IMG/VR virus record: IMGVR_UViG_3300009049_000003
Span: 1-62,258 of that record
Origin: a virus
Direction: 5' to 3' (one strand)
DNA length: 62,258 nt
The notes under the pieces were generated by a model. It was not told the DNA's origin. It ran no database searches and worked only from the letters and a program-made list of their open reading frames with translations. The position numbers were made by a program, and so were the translations under genes. Each line of letters opens with the position of its first letter. Positions within the stretch are counted from its first letter, which is position 1. Positions 8,898-17,436 of the stretch are shown here, in pieces.

Positions 8898-8926
8898 TTT
8901 ACAAACTCGTACTTTAATGGTACTAT
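8898..8926 (+). promoter_or_regulatory. Sigma-70-type promoter for DNA polymerase gene 43
   Basis: TTTACA (8898-8903), 17-nt spacer, TACTAT (8921-8926), 28 nt before the gene 43 start. Confidence 0.6.
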
Positions 8927-8953
8927 CATTCTATATTATGAATAAGGAATCCC

Positions 8954-11494
8954 ATGTCTAAATTTTACACATCAGTCGAACGTTTCGGCAACAATATCCT
9001 TTGGCGAGGTTATGAGAATGGCAAAAGCTTTTCTCGCAGAGTTAAGTATCAACCAACACTATTTACAGGAGTAAGGCACGATACTAAATACAAGTCTCTT
9101 AGTTCTGGAAAATATCTAGAGCCCACTAAGATGGACTCGATGCGTGATGCAAAGGATTACATTGAACAATATAAAGATGTGCATGGTTTTGAAATAGCAG
9201 GGTCTAGTAACTATGTAGCTCAATTTATTCAAGAAAATTACCCAGGTGAAATCAAATATGATCCTTCATTGATCAATATCGTATCATTTGATATTGAGGT
9301 TGATATCGCTACAGGATACCCAGATGTTAATACTGCTGACAAAGAAATTACATCTATAGCTTACAAATCTTCGAAGTCTTCTGATTACCACTTGCTTGGC
9401 CGCAAGGGTTATGACAAAAGTAAGACTTTACTAGATCTTGATCCAGATAACATTCATTTCATGGAATTTGATACTGAGCATGCTTTACTTAAGCGCTTCA
9501 AAGAGTTGTGGATCAATAATTATCCTGATATCGTTACTGGTTGGAACGTAGAATACTTTGATATACAATATCTTATAACTCGCATGAAGAACTTATTCGG
9601 TGAAGAATGGGTAAAAGATCTATCACCTTGGCGTAGCATTAGACCAACAGGCCGAGAGTTCTATGGTAAAATGCAAAACACATATGAGATTTCTGGTGTC
9701 TCTATCATTGACTATATGGATTGCTTTAAGAAGTTTGGCTATAAGTATGGTCCGCAAGAGTCTTGGAAGCTTGATCATATTGCTAACGTTGTATTAGGTG
9801 AAAAGAAATTAGATTACTCTGAGTATGGTAACCTTAACGCGTTATACGAACAAAATCCACAACTATATCTTGACTATAACCTTAAAGACACGTGGTTAAT
9901 CCAAAGATTTGAAGATGAAACCTCACTACTCCAACTCGTTATGACTGTCGCATATGGCGGTGGTGTAAACTATAACGATGCGTTTGGTACAGTTGGTATT
10001 TGGGAAACAACTTTATATCGCAAACTTATGAGCGAAGGCCGTGTTCCACCAGTCAAAGGTGGCCCAGGTCAAAGAGCTGGCGATCTTGTAGGTGGTTATG
10101 TTAAAGATCCACGTGTAGGTATGCATCCTTGGATCGTATCATTTGATCTTAACTCTCTGTATCCGCACTTAATGTTACAATATAATATGTCTCCCGAAAC
10201 TTATTTGTCAGAAGAACGAGATCATGTTACACAAGATATGGTATTGAATGGTCAGTACCAAAGTAATAGAGAAGATATGTCTGTATGTGCTAATGGTGCT
10301 TGTTTTACTAATCAATTCCAAGGTGTAATTCCTAGCATCATTGATGAATACTACGGTAATCGTAAGATCATCAAGAAGAAAATGCTTAAAGTAGAGCAAG
10401 ATCTTGAAGATGCTACTGATCCTGCACAGAAAGAATTGTTAAAGCGTGAAGCAAACCAATTACATAACTCTCAAATGGCTATCAAAATTGCTATGAACAG
10501 TTTGTATGGTGCTACAGCAAATATCTACTTTCTATACTATATTAACGACATGGCCGAAGCTATTACTACATCTGGTCAATTGTCTATTCGTTATGGACAG
10601 AAAGCAGTTAATGACTATCTAAATAAAATATTAAAGACTGATAAAGACTATATCGTTTATATCGATACAGACTCTATCTATGTTGATATGGCACCAATCG
10701 TAGAGAATGCCTTTGGTACTGTTGATGTTGACCGCAAGAAAGGTGAAGAGTTTCTTGACAAAGTTTGCCAGATGAAGATTGAACCAGTGTTAGAAGCTGG
10801 TTATATCGAACTCGCAAAGAAGATGGGTGCGTATCGTCAAGCTATGCAAATGGCACGAGAAAAGATTACTGATAAATCTGTCTTCATCGCTAAGAAGCGT
10901 TACATTATGAATACTCTTAACTCAGAAGGTGTACACTATGAAGAGCCAAAGATATCAGTTACTGGTTTAGAGTCAGTAAGGTCTTCGACGCCTGAAGTAT
11001 GTCGTGATAAACTTAAAGAATCTTTCAAGGTTATTATGAACGAAGGTGAAACAAAAACTCAAGAATTTATCGCAGACTTTAAAGCAAAGTTCTTTAATCT
11101 TCCTGCTGAAGACATTGCAAAGAATTCAGGCACAGACAACATAGATAAATATCGTGATAGAGGATCAGGATCTCTATACAAAAAAGGCTGTCCTATGCAT
11201 GTTCGTGGTTCGATACTTTATAACCACTATCTTAGACAAAACGGCTTAGATAAAAAGTATGATAGTATTAAAGGTGGAGACAAAATAAAGTTCGTATATC
11301 TAAAAACGCCTAATCCAATACGAGAGAACATCATATCTTTCCCTGGTGTCTTACCTCCAGAACTTGGGTTAAACAAATATATCGATTACGAAAAACAATT
11401 CGACAAAGTATTCTTAAGCCCTTTGCAAGCTATTCTAGAAGCAGTTGGTTGGAATGCTGAACACGTCAATACGTTAGAAGATTTTTTTGCTTAG
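8954..11494 (+). CDS. 43: Family B DNA polymerase gp43
   Basis: 846 residues (T4 898), the replicative polymerase with 3'-5' proofreading. Exonuclease motifs: SFDIEVD with D113/E115 (Exo I, T4 D112/E114), [10 protein letters not shown] (Exo II), YNLKDTW (Exo III). Polymerase motifs: [11 protein letters not shown] (motif A, DxxSLYP), [13 protein letters not shown] (motif B), [10 protein letters not shown] (motif C), and KKRYIM. The C-terminus ends LEDFFA, similar to clamp-binding tails. It would act with gp45, gp44/62 and single-strand binding protein. All catalytic residues look intact. Confidence 0.97.
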   Translation: MSKFYTSVERFGNNILWRGYENGKSFSRRVKYQPTLFTGVRHDTKYKSLSSGKYLEPTKMDSMRDAKDYIEQYKDVHGFEIAGSSNYVAQFIQENYPGEIKYDPSLINIVSFDIEVDIATGYPDVNTADKEITSIAYKSSKSSDYHLLGRKGYDKSKTLLDLDPDNIHFMEFDTEHALLKRFKELWINNYPDIVTGWNVEYFDIQYLITRMKNLFGEEWVKDLSPWRSIRPTGREFYGKMQNTYEISGVSIIDYMDCFKKFGYKYGPQESWKLDHIANVVLGEKKLDYSEYGNLNALYEQNPQLYLDYNLKDTWLIQRFEDETSLLQLVMTVAYGGGVNYNDAFGTVGIWETTLYRKLMSEGRVPPVKGGPGQRAGDLVGGYVKDPRVGMHPWIVSFDLNSLYPHLMLQYNMSPETYLSEERDHVTQDMVLNGQYQSNREDMSVCANGACFTNQFQGVIPSIIDEYYGNRKIIKKKMLKVEQDLEDATDPAQKELLKREANQLHNSQMAIKIAMNSLYGATANIYFLYYINDMAEAITTSGQLSIRYGQKAVNDYLNKILKTDKDYIVYIDTDSIYVDMAPIVENAFGTVDVDRKKGEEFLDKVCQMKIEPVLEAGYIELAKKMGAYRQAMQMAREKITDKSVFIAKKRYIMNTLNSEGVHYEEPKISVTGLESVRSSTPEVCRDKLKESFKVIMNEGETKTQEFIADFKAKFFNLPAEDIAKNSGTDNIDKYRDRGSGSLYKKGCPMHVRGSILYNHYLRQNGLDKKYDSIKGGDKIKFVYLKTPNPIRENIISFPGVLPPELGLNKYIDYEKQFDKVFLSPLQAILEAVGWNAEHVNTLEDFFA

Positions 11495-11502
11495 GAGTAA
11501 TC

Positions 11503-11673
11503 ATGAATACCAAAACCAGAATAGAAGAAGTTACTAAGGCTCACAAACATCAGCACTCTATTGTTGAAACATTAGAAGCCGAAAAAGCACCAGAAGAAAC
11601 AATAACAAAAGCTAAGATTGTTAAACTAAAACTTAAGGATGAGTTAGAGTATCTGTATAAGCTAAATGATTGA
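11503..11673 (+). CDS. DUF465/YdcH-like small helical-hairpin protein
   Basis: 56 residues, starting eight bases after gene 43 with an AGGAG ribosome site. The pattern KAHKHQHSIVETLEAEK followed by AKIVKLKLKDELEYL fits the DUF465/YdcH family (H..LD..I..LE, then LKK.KL.LKDEI), which forms two short helices; the function is unknown. The TGA stop lies inside the TTGACA of the next promoter. The family assignment is from pattern recognition only. Confidence 0.65.
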   Translation: MNTKTRIEEVTKAHKHQHSIVETLEAEKAPEETITKAKIVKLKLKDELEYLYKLND

Positions 11674-11698
11674 CATTTGATCTTACGCATGTTAGAAT
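11670..11698 (+). promoter_or_regulatory. Sigma-70-type promoter for mazG
   Basis: TTGACA (11670-11675), 17-nt spacer, TAGAAT (11693-11698), 28 nt before the MazG gene. The spacer is closely similar to that of the promoter at 13568, suggesting a duplicated promoter cassette. Confidence 0.8.
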
Positions 11699-11725
11699 AC
11701 TAATAAGTTATGAAAGGAATATACT

Positions 11726-12136
11726 ATGAGCGATTGGGTAAACGACATCTATATGATGCATAACCGGTTTGGTGTACGCAAATGGTTTGATGAAAACAAA
11801 GATAATAAAGACTTGATGGATAAGTACCTTAAGTTTCGTTTGTCTATGTGTAAAGAAGAACTTGATGAAACACTCGATGCAGTTGAAGCAAAAGATCCAG
11901 AAGAAATCGTAGACGGCTTAATTGATATGTGTGTATTTGCTATTGGTACATTAGATGTATTCGGCGTAGATGCAAACGAAGCATGGGATCGCGTATACAA
12001 AGCTAATGTATCGAAAGATGTCGGTGTTAAAGAAGGTAGGCCGAACCCTTTCGGATTACCAGATCTTATTAAGCCTGAAGGTTGGGAAGCACCTAATCAC
12101 GATGGTAATCACGGAGATTTAAATAAGGCAGTATAG
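11726..12136 (+). CDS. mazG: MazG-like nucleotide pyrophosphohydrolase
   Basis: 136 residues. The all-alpha NTP pyrophosphohydrolase signature is visible: KEELDETLDAVEAKD (about residues 48-62, EExxE metal ligands) followed by EEIVDGLIDMCVFAIG (about 59-74, ExxD). The C-terminal NPFGLPDLIKPEGWEAP resembles the HisE/MazG-like tail found in phage homologues. Such enzymes hydrolyse (d)NTPs to NMPs; phage MazG has been linked to (p)ppGpp or dNTP pool control, and which applies here cannot be told. It has its own strong promoter. Confidence 0.85.
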   Translation: MSDWVNDIYMMHNRFGVRKWFDENKDNKDLMDKYLKFRLSMCKEELDETLDAVEAKDPEEIVDGLIDMCVFAIGTLDVFGVDANEAWDRVYKANVSKDVGVKEGRPNPFGLPDLIKPEGWEAPNHDGNHGDLNKAV

Positions 12137-12157
12137 CATGTTAGCGCCATACAGGGT

Positions 12158-12186
12158 GTGACAAATTGGCTTTATCAAGATAAATA
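12158..12186 (+). promoter_or_regulatory. Possible promoter for the 81-residue gene (sigma-70 or late type)
   Basis: GTGACA (12158-12163), 17-nt spacer, TAAATA (12181-12186). The last part also forms GATAAATA (12179-12186), a late-box variant, so the class is ambiguous. The following gene has a very strong AGGAGGT ribosome site. Confidence 0.35.
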
Positions 12187-12215
12187 CTCTTGTATAGTTT
12201 ACAGGAGGTCCCACA

Positions 12216-12461
12216 ATGTGCACACCGTTTGTACGTAAAGAAGCCAATCGTCTTAACTGGTTAATTAAAGGTCAGCTAATTAATAAATCCGAAAGTGATA
12301 AGACTGTAGAACAACTTTATGATAGTTACTTCAAAAGACTTTGGAATAATACAGAAAGAAGTGAGTATGGTATGATTGGATTTGAACAAGCATATAAAGC
12401 TCGCGAAGCAGAAGTACTAAACGAAGAACTATATTACGTTGCACATAGAGGTTACGATTAA
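12216..12461 (+). CDS. Small protein, function unknown
   Basis: 81 residues, basic N-terminal half and acidic C-terminal half, with aromatic residues scattered through it. The ATG follows an AGGAGGT Shine-Dalgarno, one of the strongest here, which supports it as a highly translated gene. No family is recognised. It sits in a run of small unknown genes (12.2-14.5 kb), most with private promoters, the usual arrangement of phage early host-directed genes. Confidence 0.7.
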   Translation: MCTPFVRKEANRLNWLIKGQLINKSESDKTVEQLYDSYFKRLWNNTERSEYGMIGFEQAYKAREAEVLNEELYYVAHRGYD

Positions 12462-12465
12462 AGGG

Positions 12466-12494
12466 TTTACATCACCTTAAATATATATTATACT
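12466..12494 (+). promoter_or_regulatory. Sigma-70-type promoter
   Basis: TTTACA (12466-12471), 17-nt spacer, TATACT (12489-12494), 32 nt before the next gene start at 12526. Confidence 0.65.
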
Positions 12495-12525
12495 GATTCT
12501 ATAATATAAAAAAGGAATGAAAATC

Positions 12526-12873
12526 ATGTGGAACCCAAATAAATCATCATGGGGATGTACTTCAGAAACTAAGCCTCTCGTAGATATGCTTGGTGAACTT
12601 GTCCCATTCGAAGGTCAAGTTGAATCGCCTCGTAAAAATCGTGCTCTTGAGAAATTTCGTAAAGCTCAGAACGTTGTCTATGATGTATTCAATAACGCTC
12701 TATGTAATCGCGGTTCAGAAATCGGCAGAGTTCTTGGCGTTAAAAAGCGTGACTTAGCTTTACCTTATGGATATTATAACAAAGGTAATTGGGATCAAGT
12801 AGAGCATTTGATCGAAGAAGCTTTCACACCAATCGTTATGGCTGCAGCTAAAGAACAGGGAATAATCTCATAA
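12526..12873 (+). CDS. Small basic protein, function unknown
   Basis: 115 residues beginning MWNPNKSSWG. An in-frame ATG at 12517 lies one base from the AGG ribosome site, too close, whereas 12526 has a 10-nt spacing, so the shorter form is preferred. A Lys/Arg-rich stretch SPRKNRALEKFRKAQ lies near residues 34-48. No family is recognised. Its stop overlaps the next start (TAATG), so the two are probably co-translated. Confidence 0.7.
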   Translation: MWNPNKSSWGCTSETKPLVDMLGELVPFEGQVESPRKNRALEKFRKAQNVVYDVFNNALCNRGSEIGRVLGVKKRDLALPYGYYNKGNWDQVEHLIEEAFTPIVMAAAKEQGIIS

Positions 12874-13235
12874 TGTTTACAATTATTAGATCGATTGGCA
12901 GAGAGTCAGTAGCTATTGCATCTCGTATAGAAGATGCTTTAGCACTGATAACAGCAAATGATAAGGAACCGACAGGCACTTATCAGATAAAAGACGTTTA
13001 TCACAAATCATATTTTGACGAGTTTATAATGGAATATAAAGGTTATTCTTTAGTAAACGATATATACGAAGATGATGATTGTGTAAAGCAACATTATCAA
13101 ATCGGAAAATACGATAGCGAATATGTTCAATATCCAAAAAGCCTAGAAGGCTTATCAAGTAACTCTTATGCTTCATTTGAAGAAGCTTTAAAAGTGTTTC
13201 AAAACACTGTTGACACTTTAACAGAATCAGTGTAG
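12873..13235 (+). CDS. Small acidic protein, function unknown
   Basis: 120 residues, coupled to the previous gene by a TAATG overlap. It is rich in Tyr and acidic residues (EDDD near residue 67) and has an N-terminal MFTIIRSIGRESVAIASRIEDAL that looks like a strand-helix unit. No family is recognised. The next promoter is embedded in its last codons. Confidence 0.65.
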   Translation: MFTIIRSIGRESVAIASRIEDALALITANDKEPTGTYQIKDVYHKSYFDEFIMEYKGYSLVNDIYEDDDCVKQHYQIGKYDSEYVQYPKSLEGLSSNSYASFEEALKVFQNTVDTLTESV

Positions 13236-13238
13236 AAC
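13210..13238 (+). promoter_or_regulatory. Sigma-70-type promoter inside the end of the preceding gene
   Basis: TTGACA (13210-13215), 17-nt spacer, TAGAAC (13233-13238). It sits on the last codons and stop of the upstream gene, 33 nt before the start at 13272. Confidence 0.65.
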
Positions 13239-13271
13239 AACTACATCAACTTTAACAAAGGAAATAATATT

Positions 13272-13562
13272 ATGAAAACGCAATTCAATTCAGAAAGACA
13301 ATCAACTGCTTATCAGTTTACTGTTAACATGATTAACGGTAAAGTTGCACCTGAACACCAGGCAGCTATTGATGGGTTGAAGCTCGTAGTCAAGATGGGT
13401 AATCTTGCATATGACACTGATGCTCCTCAACGAGTTAAACTTCAAGGTCGTGGACCTCGTGCAAATATCTCTGAAAAAGTAAAAGGTTATCGTCGCGGTT
13501 ATGATTGTTCTCTTCCATTAGCTTATGCTACGCATGCAGATGTGTACGTGTACGCGCGATAA
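13272..13562 (+). CDS. Small basic protein, function unknown
   Basis: 96 residues, strongly basic in the C-terminal half, with RVKLQGRGPRANISEKVKGY (about 59-78) followed by RRGYDCSLP. The Gly/Arg-rich segment would suit nucleic-acid binding, but that is inference. AAAGGA ribosome site. No family is recognised. Confidence 0.65.
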   Translation: MKTQFNSERQSTAYQFTVNMINGKVAPEHQAAIDGLKLVVKMGNLAYDTDAPQRVKLQGRGPRANISEKVKGYRRGYDCSLPLAYATHADVYVYAR

Positions 13563-13567
13563 AAAGG

Positions 13568-13596
13568 TTGACATTTGAGCTTATACGTGTTAGAAT
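13568..13596 (+). promoter_or_regulatory. Sigma-70-type promoter
   Basis: TTGACA (13568-13573), 17-nt spacer, TAGAAT (13591-13596), 27 nt before the next gene. It would drive 13624 through about 15640, as no further promoter is seen before 15643. Confidence 0.8.
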
Positions 13597-13623
13597 AGAA
13601 TCATCAAACAAAGGAATTGTATA

Positions 13624-13860
13624 ATGAATCTAGAAAAACTCCAAACACTTGATAAGCTCGAAATCAACCAAGCACGCGAAGTAGCAATTTCCATGCTGGG
13701 TAAAAAGACTAAACCTTTAGTATTACAACAACTGAAGTTGGACATTCAAAATGCACCGACTTCAGTTGAAGTATCTCGCATTATGTGGCAGGTTTATCTT
13801 TCTGGTACAGGACTCGGCACGATTGGTTCCGCTTGGAAAAAGCATTATAACACAGCATGA
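13624..13860 (+). CDS. Small helical protein, function unknown
   Basis: 78 residues, predicted largely helical, with a basic centre. A Gly-rich LSGTGLGTIGSAWKKHY end stands out. It overlaps the next gene by four bases (ATGA), suggesting coupled expression with the possible nuclease that follows. No family is recognised. Confidence 0.65.
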   Translation: MNLEKLQTLDKLEINQAREVAISMLGKKTKPLVLQQLKLDIQNAPTSVEVSRIMWQVYLSGTGLGTIGSAWKKHYNTA

Positions 13861-14468
13861 TATCTAATTTAAAATTACCTGAAGCGCTCGTTATCGAACT
13901 AAACGATGACGAGCTTTCTTACATTAAAACAATGGCACAGGACATTTATGATGTCCCTGCAAAAAGACGAGGCCGCACTCTTGAAACAGTGATGGCACAC
14001 ACGACTGCAGGTGTTATACTTGAGTTCGCATTAGAACGTCAAGGTGCAGTAAAAAATACAGCAGAATTTGATCATACTATACCAGACTCACATAATTGGG
14101 ATGTTGAGTGGAATGGTATGCGGTGTGAAGTAAAGAATGCACAAGATCCAGGTAAAATGCCTGAAGGTTTTGAAATGAAATGGTTAACTATGTCTAATTA
14201 TATGGGTAATAAGTTGGCACGTAATCGTAAGCTATATCCAGAATGTGTTGATGTAGTGATATTTGGTTGTTATTCAAAGGTAGCAGAAAATACTTATGAT
14301 GTACGTTGGAGATGTGTAGCACCTTTTGATACTATACGTGAAACGCTTGCTCCTTGTAATCCAGATTACGATAACAATTGGACAGAAGAAGTTGATGGAT
14401 CTAAGAAACTTAAATTCTTCTATAACCACAGAAAAGAAACCCGTTGTATATATAATCATAACTTATAA
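13857..14468 (+). CDS. Possible PD-(D/E)XK-type nuclease, otherwise unknown
   Basis: 203 residues. The segment with DHTIPDSHNWDVEWNGMR followed by CEVKNA (about residues 72-96) has the D...(D/E)-V-K pattern of the restriction-endonuclease fold: an acidic residue in one strand, then ExK in the next. An upstream helix with a Glu (ILEFALERQG, near 54-63) is also typical. This rests on a short motif only, and the protein could be something else. It is the first larger gene after the small-gene run and is followed within 11 bases by the 358-residue gene. Confidence 0.5.
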   Translation: MISNLKLPEALVIELNDDELSYIKTMAQDIYDVPAKRRGRTLETVMAHTTAGVILEFALERQGAVKNTAEFDHTIPDSHNWDVEWNGMRCEVKNAQDPGKMPEGFEMKWLTMSNYMGNKLARNRKLYPECVDVVIFGCYSKVAENTYDVRWRCVAPFDTIRETLAPCNPDYDNNWTEEVDGSKKLKFFYNHRKETRCIYNHNL

Positions 14469-14479
14469 AGGAGTCAGAC

Positions 14480-15556
14480 GTGCAACTTGAAACAAGACCA
14501 AATTATGATTGTTACGTAGATTACTTCTGGCCTAAATCTAAATGGTTAGAAGAAAATTGTTTAATCGGTGATCTCGATTATCTTGGGCCCGAGGCCGATA
14601 AAAATATCAATGATCCATTAATGCAAAATATTCCAGCTTATAATTGTGTGTCTCGTACATACGAAGGTTTTAATAATGTTAATCAAGATATAAATTATGG
14701 AACAAACCAAATAGTATTTAAGAAAAGACCAGTAGATGTACAAGAACGTGTTAAAAATTATGTAACAGACAAATGGTCTTTACTCGAATATGTTTACGCC
14801 TATTATGTTCATCGTAGTACTGGCTCTGGTTTTTATGCCGGCAAGGATTGGCATGGATATCATCATTCTATTGTATCTCATTTTGGTTTATTAGAAACTG
14901 CAGATGAAATGGCAGATCTAATGAAGGTTTGGAAAGCTGCTGATAGAAAAATGTTTTCTACTATTGGTAACCAAAACCCAACTCCGATAAAAGGAATGAA
15001 TTTACCAGAACACATTACGAGCTTCGGTTTAGATCTTATGAAACAATTAACTGAATGGCTAAAAGAAAATTTAGCTATGAATAATGGTGCTCCTTTAGAT
15101 CAGAAAGAATTAACTGATAGACTTAATCAGAAGAATATAGATAGAGGTATTCGTCGTTGGAACTTTCCTTATGCTCAAATGATTGCTGATATTGCTACAT
15201 ACCACCCAGAATACGTTGATCCAAATTCTAGTTTATATTGTGGTAATAACGCAAGACAAGCAATTGAACAAATGTTTCATAAACCTAAAGGAATGAGTCA
15301 AGTAGAATATCACGATTTAGCACTTGCAGATCTTACAGAAAAGCTTGGTACAAGTGCTGTTGCGCATGAAGATACTTTATGTATTTACGTAAGGTTTTTA
15401 AATAATCTTGATCGCTCAGGCAGAGGCTTAAGAAATGCTTCTGGATATTATATGATGGATAAAGACGACAAGCCAATGTATCCAGATATATGGAGGCCTG
15501 CTGCATTAGAAAAGAAAGTAAGTAGTTCACACTCAGTAATGGAGTTTCTAGCATGA
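14480..15556 (+). CDS. Unrecognised 358-residue protein ahead of the nucleotide-modification operon
   Basis: It starts with GTG at 14480, six bases after AAAGGAGTC. Visible features: YVYAYYVHRSTGSGF near residue 104, DWHGYHHSIVSHFG near 122 (several His), GNQNPTPIKGM near 162, a conserved-looking RRWNFPYAQMIADIATYHPEYV near 229, and YCGNNARQAIEQMF near 255. The sequence looks enzymatic and globular, predicted mainly helical. Its place beside genes for modified cytosine suggests a DNA-base or nucleotide enzyme, possibly related to the helical thymine-hypermodification proteins, but I cannot show that. Confidence 0.75.
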   Translation: MQLETRPNYDCYVDYFWPKSKWLEENCLIGDLDYLGPEADKNINDPLMQNIPAYNCVSRTYEGFNNVNQDINYGTNQIVFKKRPVDVQERVKNYVTDKWSLLEYVYAYYVHRSTGSGFYAGKDWHGYHHSIVSHFGLLETADEMADLMKVWKAADRKMFSTIGNQNPTPIKGMNLPEHITSFGLDLMKQLTEWLKENLAMNNGAPLDQKELTDRLNQKNIDRGIRRWNFPYAQMIADIATYHPEYVDPNSSLYCGNNARQAIEQMFHKPKGMSQVEYHDLALADLTEKLGTSAVAHEDTLCIYVRFLNNLDRSGRGLRNASGYYMMDKDDKPMYPDIWRPAALEKKVSSSHSVMEFLA

Positions 15557-15642
15557 AAACATTTGCACAAATAGTATTAGAATATAGACAGCATAGACGT
15601 TATATTCTTGCAGCATTAAAAGCACAAAAAGAAAAAACTTAG
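15553..15642 (+). CDS. Possible 29-residue peptide
   Basis: An ATG overlapping the stop of the preceding gene (ATGA) opens a short basic helical peptide MKTFAQIVLEYRQHRRYILA... ending KEKT. The coupling and composition look real, but so short a frame could be chance. Confidence 0.3.
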   Translation: MKTFAQIVLEYRQHRRYILAALKAQKEKT

Positions 15643-15671
15643 TATACATTTGAAGAATTACATGATAGAAT
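15643..15671 (+). promoter_or_regulatory. Possible sigma-70 promoter for the modification operon
   Basis: TATACA (15643-15648), 17-nt spacer, TAGAAT (15666-15671). The -10 is the form favoured elsewhere in this genome; the -35 has two mismatches. It lies 34 nt before the MazZ-like gene and is the only candidate promoter until 20922. Confidence 0.45.
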
Positions 15672-15704
15672 ATATCAATGTAATACACACGGAGACTTTA
15701 TATA

Positions 15705-16013
15705 ATGAAATACGACAATAACAAACCACCAATTCATCTTGTACCTACAGTAGCTATTGAAGCTGCAGCTAAGGTATTTGCTTTTGGTGCAGCCAAATAT
15801 TCTGAAAACAATTGGCGTGATGATATTAATACTACTGAATGGGGCAGATCTTATTCTTCTCTTCAGCGTCACCTCATGGCCTATTGGGATAAAGAAGATA
15901 TTGATCCAGAATCTGGTCTTCTTCATTTAGACCATGCATTAACTCAGCTAATGATCCTTCGCGTAGCTTATGATGAAGGCAAAGATATGGATGATAGATA
16001 TGAAACAAAATAA
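15705..16013 (+). CDS. dATP/dGTP diphosphohydrolase family protein (MazZ/DUF5664-like)
   Basis: 102 residues with the DUF5664 signature: start KYDNNKPPIHLVP, VFAFGAAKYSENNW (about 24-37), LQRHLMAYWDKEDIDPESGLLHLDHA (in two parts, about 53-78; acidic and His residues for metal). In phages with 2-aminoadenine DNA, MazZ hydrolyses dATP and dGTP; many DUF5664 proteins occur without that pathway, and no PurZ or matching polymerase is seen here. First gene of the operon; it overlaps the dCMP hydroxymethylase start by 14 bases. Confidence 0.8.
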   Translation: MKYDNNKPPIHLVPTVAIEAAAKVFAFGAAKYSENNWRDDINTTEWGRSYSSLQRHLMAYWDKEDIDPESGLLHLDHALTQLMILRVAYDEGKDMDDRYETK

Positions 16014-16677
16014 TGTAAGTAATATTCGTGAATACTTCTTTAACGAACTAAGCGATAAGAATTTTACCATCGACAAAACCGGTGCTAAAACAATTGAAAT
16101 GTTAGGTGCATCATTTATTGCTGATGAACCAGCTATCTTTGGCACACCTGTTAAATCTTATATTGATGCAGAGCTAGCTTGGTATGAAAGCGGTTCTACT
16201 AATATTATGGATATTCATGGTTTAGATAAAGATCCGCCTGCTGCTTGGCAATATGCTGCTAATGAAAACGGTGAAATCAATTCAAACTACGGACATCTTG
16301 TAGACTCTCCAAAGTTTTATAATCAATATTATAGTGCAATTGAAGAGTTGATTGCTAATCCAGATAGCCGTCGTGCTCAGATGGTTTATAATCGTCCATC
16401 TATTTGGGTTGAATACAACGAGAATGGTAAATCAGATTTCATTTGTACTAATGCGCAAACGTTCTATATTCGCGATAATAAGTTGCATATGGTATCACAA
16501 ATGCGTTCAAACGATGTAGTCTTTGGTTACAAGAATGATTATGCGTGGGCTCAACACCTTATGGATAGAGCTATTGATAATCTAAATGAAGAAGGACATA
16601 ACCTTACAAAAGGTGATCTTACTTGGCAAGTAATGAACTTGCACGTGTACGAGCGTCACTTTAATTTAGTGGAGTAA
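16000..16677 (+). CDS. 42: dCMP hydroxymethylase (T4 gp42-like)
   Basis: 225 residues from the ATG at 16000. In-frame ATGs exist upstream at 15970 and 15991, but only 16000 matches the start of T4 gp42. The family is shown by FTIDKTGAKTIEMLGASF and ADEPAIFG, nearly identical to T4, catalytic C149 in FICTNAQ, and R169-S-N-D with FGYKND. D180 corresponds to T4 D179, the residue that turns a thymidylate-synthase fold into a hydroxymethylase acting on dCMP. It makes 5-hydroxymethyl-dCMP from dCMP and methylene-tetrahydrofolate, so the phage DNA should contain hydroxymethylcytosine. It is about 20 residues shorter at the C-terminus than T4 gp42. Confidence 0.9.
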   Translation: MKQNNVSNIREYFFNELSDKNFTIDKTGAKTIEMLGASFIADEPAIFGTPVKSYIDAELAWYESGSTNIMDIHGLDKDPPAAWQYAANENGEINSNYGHLVDSPKFYNQYYSAIEELIANPDSRRAQMVYNRPSIWVEYNENGKSDFICTNAQTFYIRDNKLHMVSQMRSNDVVFGYKNDYAWAQHLMDRAIDNLNEEGHNLTKGDLTWQVMNLHVYERHFNLVE

Positions 16678-16679
16678 AC

Positions 16680-16898
16680 GTGAGCAAACTAATAAAAATT
16701 ACAGACATACTAGAAACCAAACTTCGTAAAGAAAAAGAAATAGAATTTTACGAAGGTGAAATTAAAAAAATTCGACAGAAAATGATGTTCTTACAAAAGG
16801 ACCTAGACTTAACAAAGCTCATAATATCTATTATTGAGAAAGAAAAAGTTTACGATATAAAAGAAAAAATGGAAACAAGGATGATATCCGATGATTGA
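16680..16898 (+). CDS. Small coiled-coil protein, function unknown
   Basis: 72 residues from a GTG at 16680, two bases after gene 42 with a GGAG ribosome site. Almost the whole chain is a Lys/Glu-rich predicted coiled coil (about residues 10-62). It overlaps the dCMP deaminase start by eight bases. Placement between two dCMP enzymes suggests a structural or regulatory partner, but there is no direct evidence. Confidence 0.6.
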   Translation: MSKLIKITDILETKLRKEKEIEFYEGEIKKIRQKMMFLQKDLDLTKLIISIIEKEKVYDIKEKMETRMISDD

Positions 16899-17436
16899 TG
16901 ATTACGAACCATACGATCAATATATGAAAAGAATGTACAAACAATACCCCGTAGATAGTTTCTTAGATCCTAGTACAACTAAATGGCCAATTCGTTTCAT
17001 GAATATGGCCAAAATGGTTTCTACGTGGAGTAAGGACCCTTCTAGTAAAATCGGTGCTGTAGCAGTAAACGATGAAAGAAATATTCTAGCGACAGGATAT
17101 AACGGGTTTCCAAAGGGTATTGCTGATACTGATGATAGATTAAATAACAGAGCTGAGAAATATCCTCGTATTGTTCATGCAGAAATGAATGCTTTGATGA
17201 ATGCTTTATATAATGGCGTATCATTAAAAGGAGCAACTCTTTATGTTTATGGATTACCGGTCTGTTCAGACTGTACTAAATGTGTTATTCAAGCTGGTGT
17301 AAAATCTCTCTGGATAATGTTACCTTCAGACTCTACCCCCGAAACATGGACTGATATGTGGAATAAGCAATCTAGGCCGATGCTAATGGAAGCTGGTGTA
17401 GATATCTATGGCTTGAAAGAAGAAGAATTGGTTTAA
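16891..17436 (+). CDS. cd: dCMP deaminase
   Basis: 181 residues of the zinc-dependent cytidine/deoxycytidylate deaminase family: H96-A-E98 in IVHAEMNAL supplies the zinc His and the proton-shuttling Glu, and C125/C128 in PVCSDC complete the zinc site. NGFPKG near residue 71 and SSKIGAVAV near 51 are typical of dCMP deaminases. It converts dCMP to dUMP for dTMP synthesis and competes with gp42 for dCMP. A TAATG overlap couples it to the next gene. Confidence 0.92.
   Translation: MIDDYEPYDQYMKRMYKQYPVDSFLDPSTTKWPIRFMNMAKMVSTWSKDPSSKIGAVAVNDERNILATGYNGFPKGIADTDDRLNNRAEKYPRIVHAEMNALMNALYNGVSLKGATLYVYGLPVCSDCTKCVIQAGVKSLWIMLPSDSTPETWTDMWNKQSRPMLMEAGVDIYGLKEEELV

Noticed and set aside
16000-16677. 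Thymidylate synthase
   Set aside because: The fold is shared, but DKTGAKTIE, GASFIADEP and the Asp in FGYKND match dCMP hydroxymethylase rather than thymidylate synthase, which has Asn at that place.
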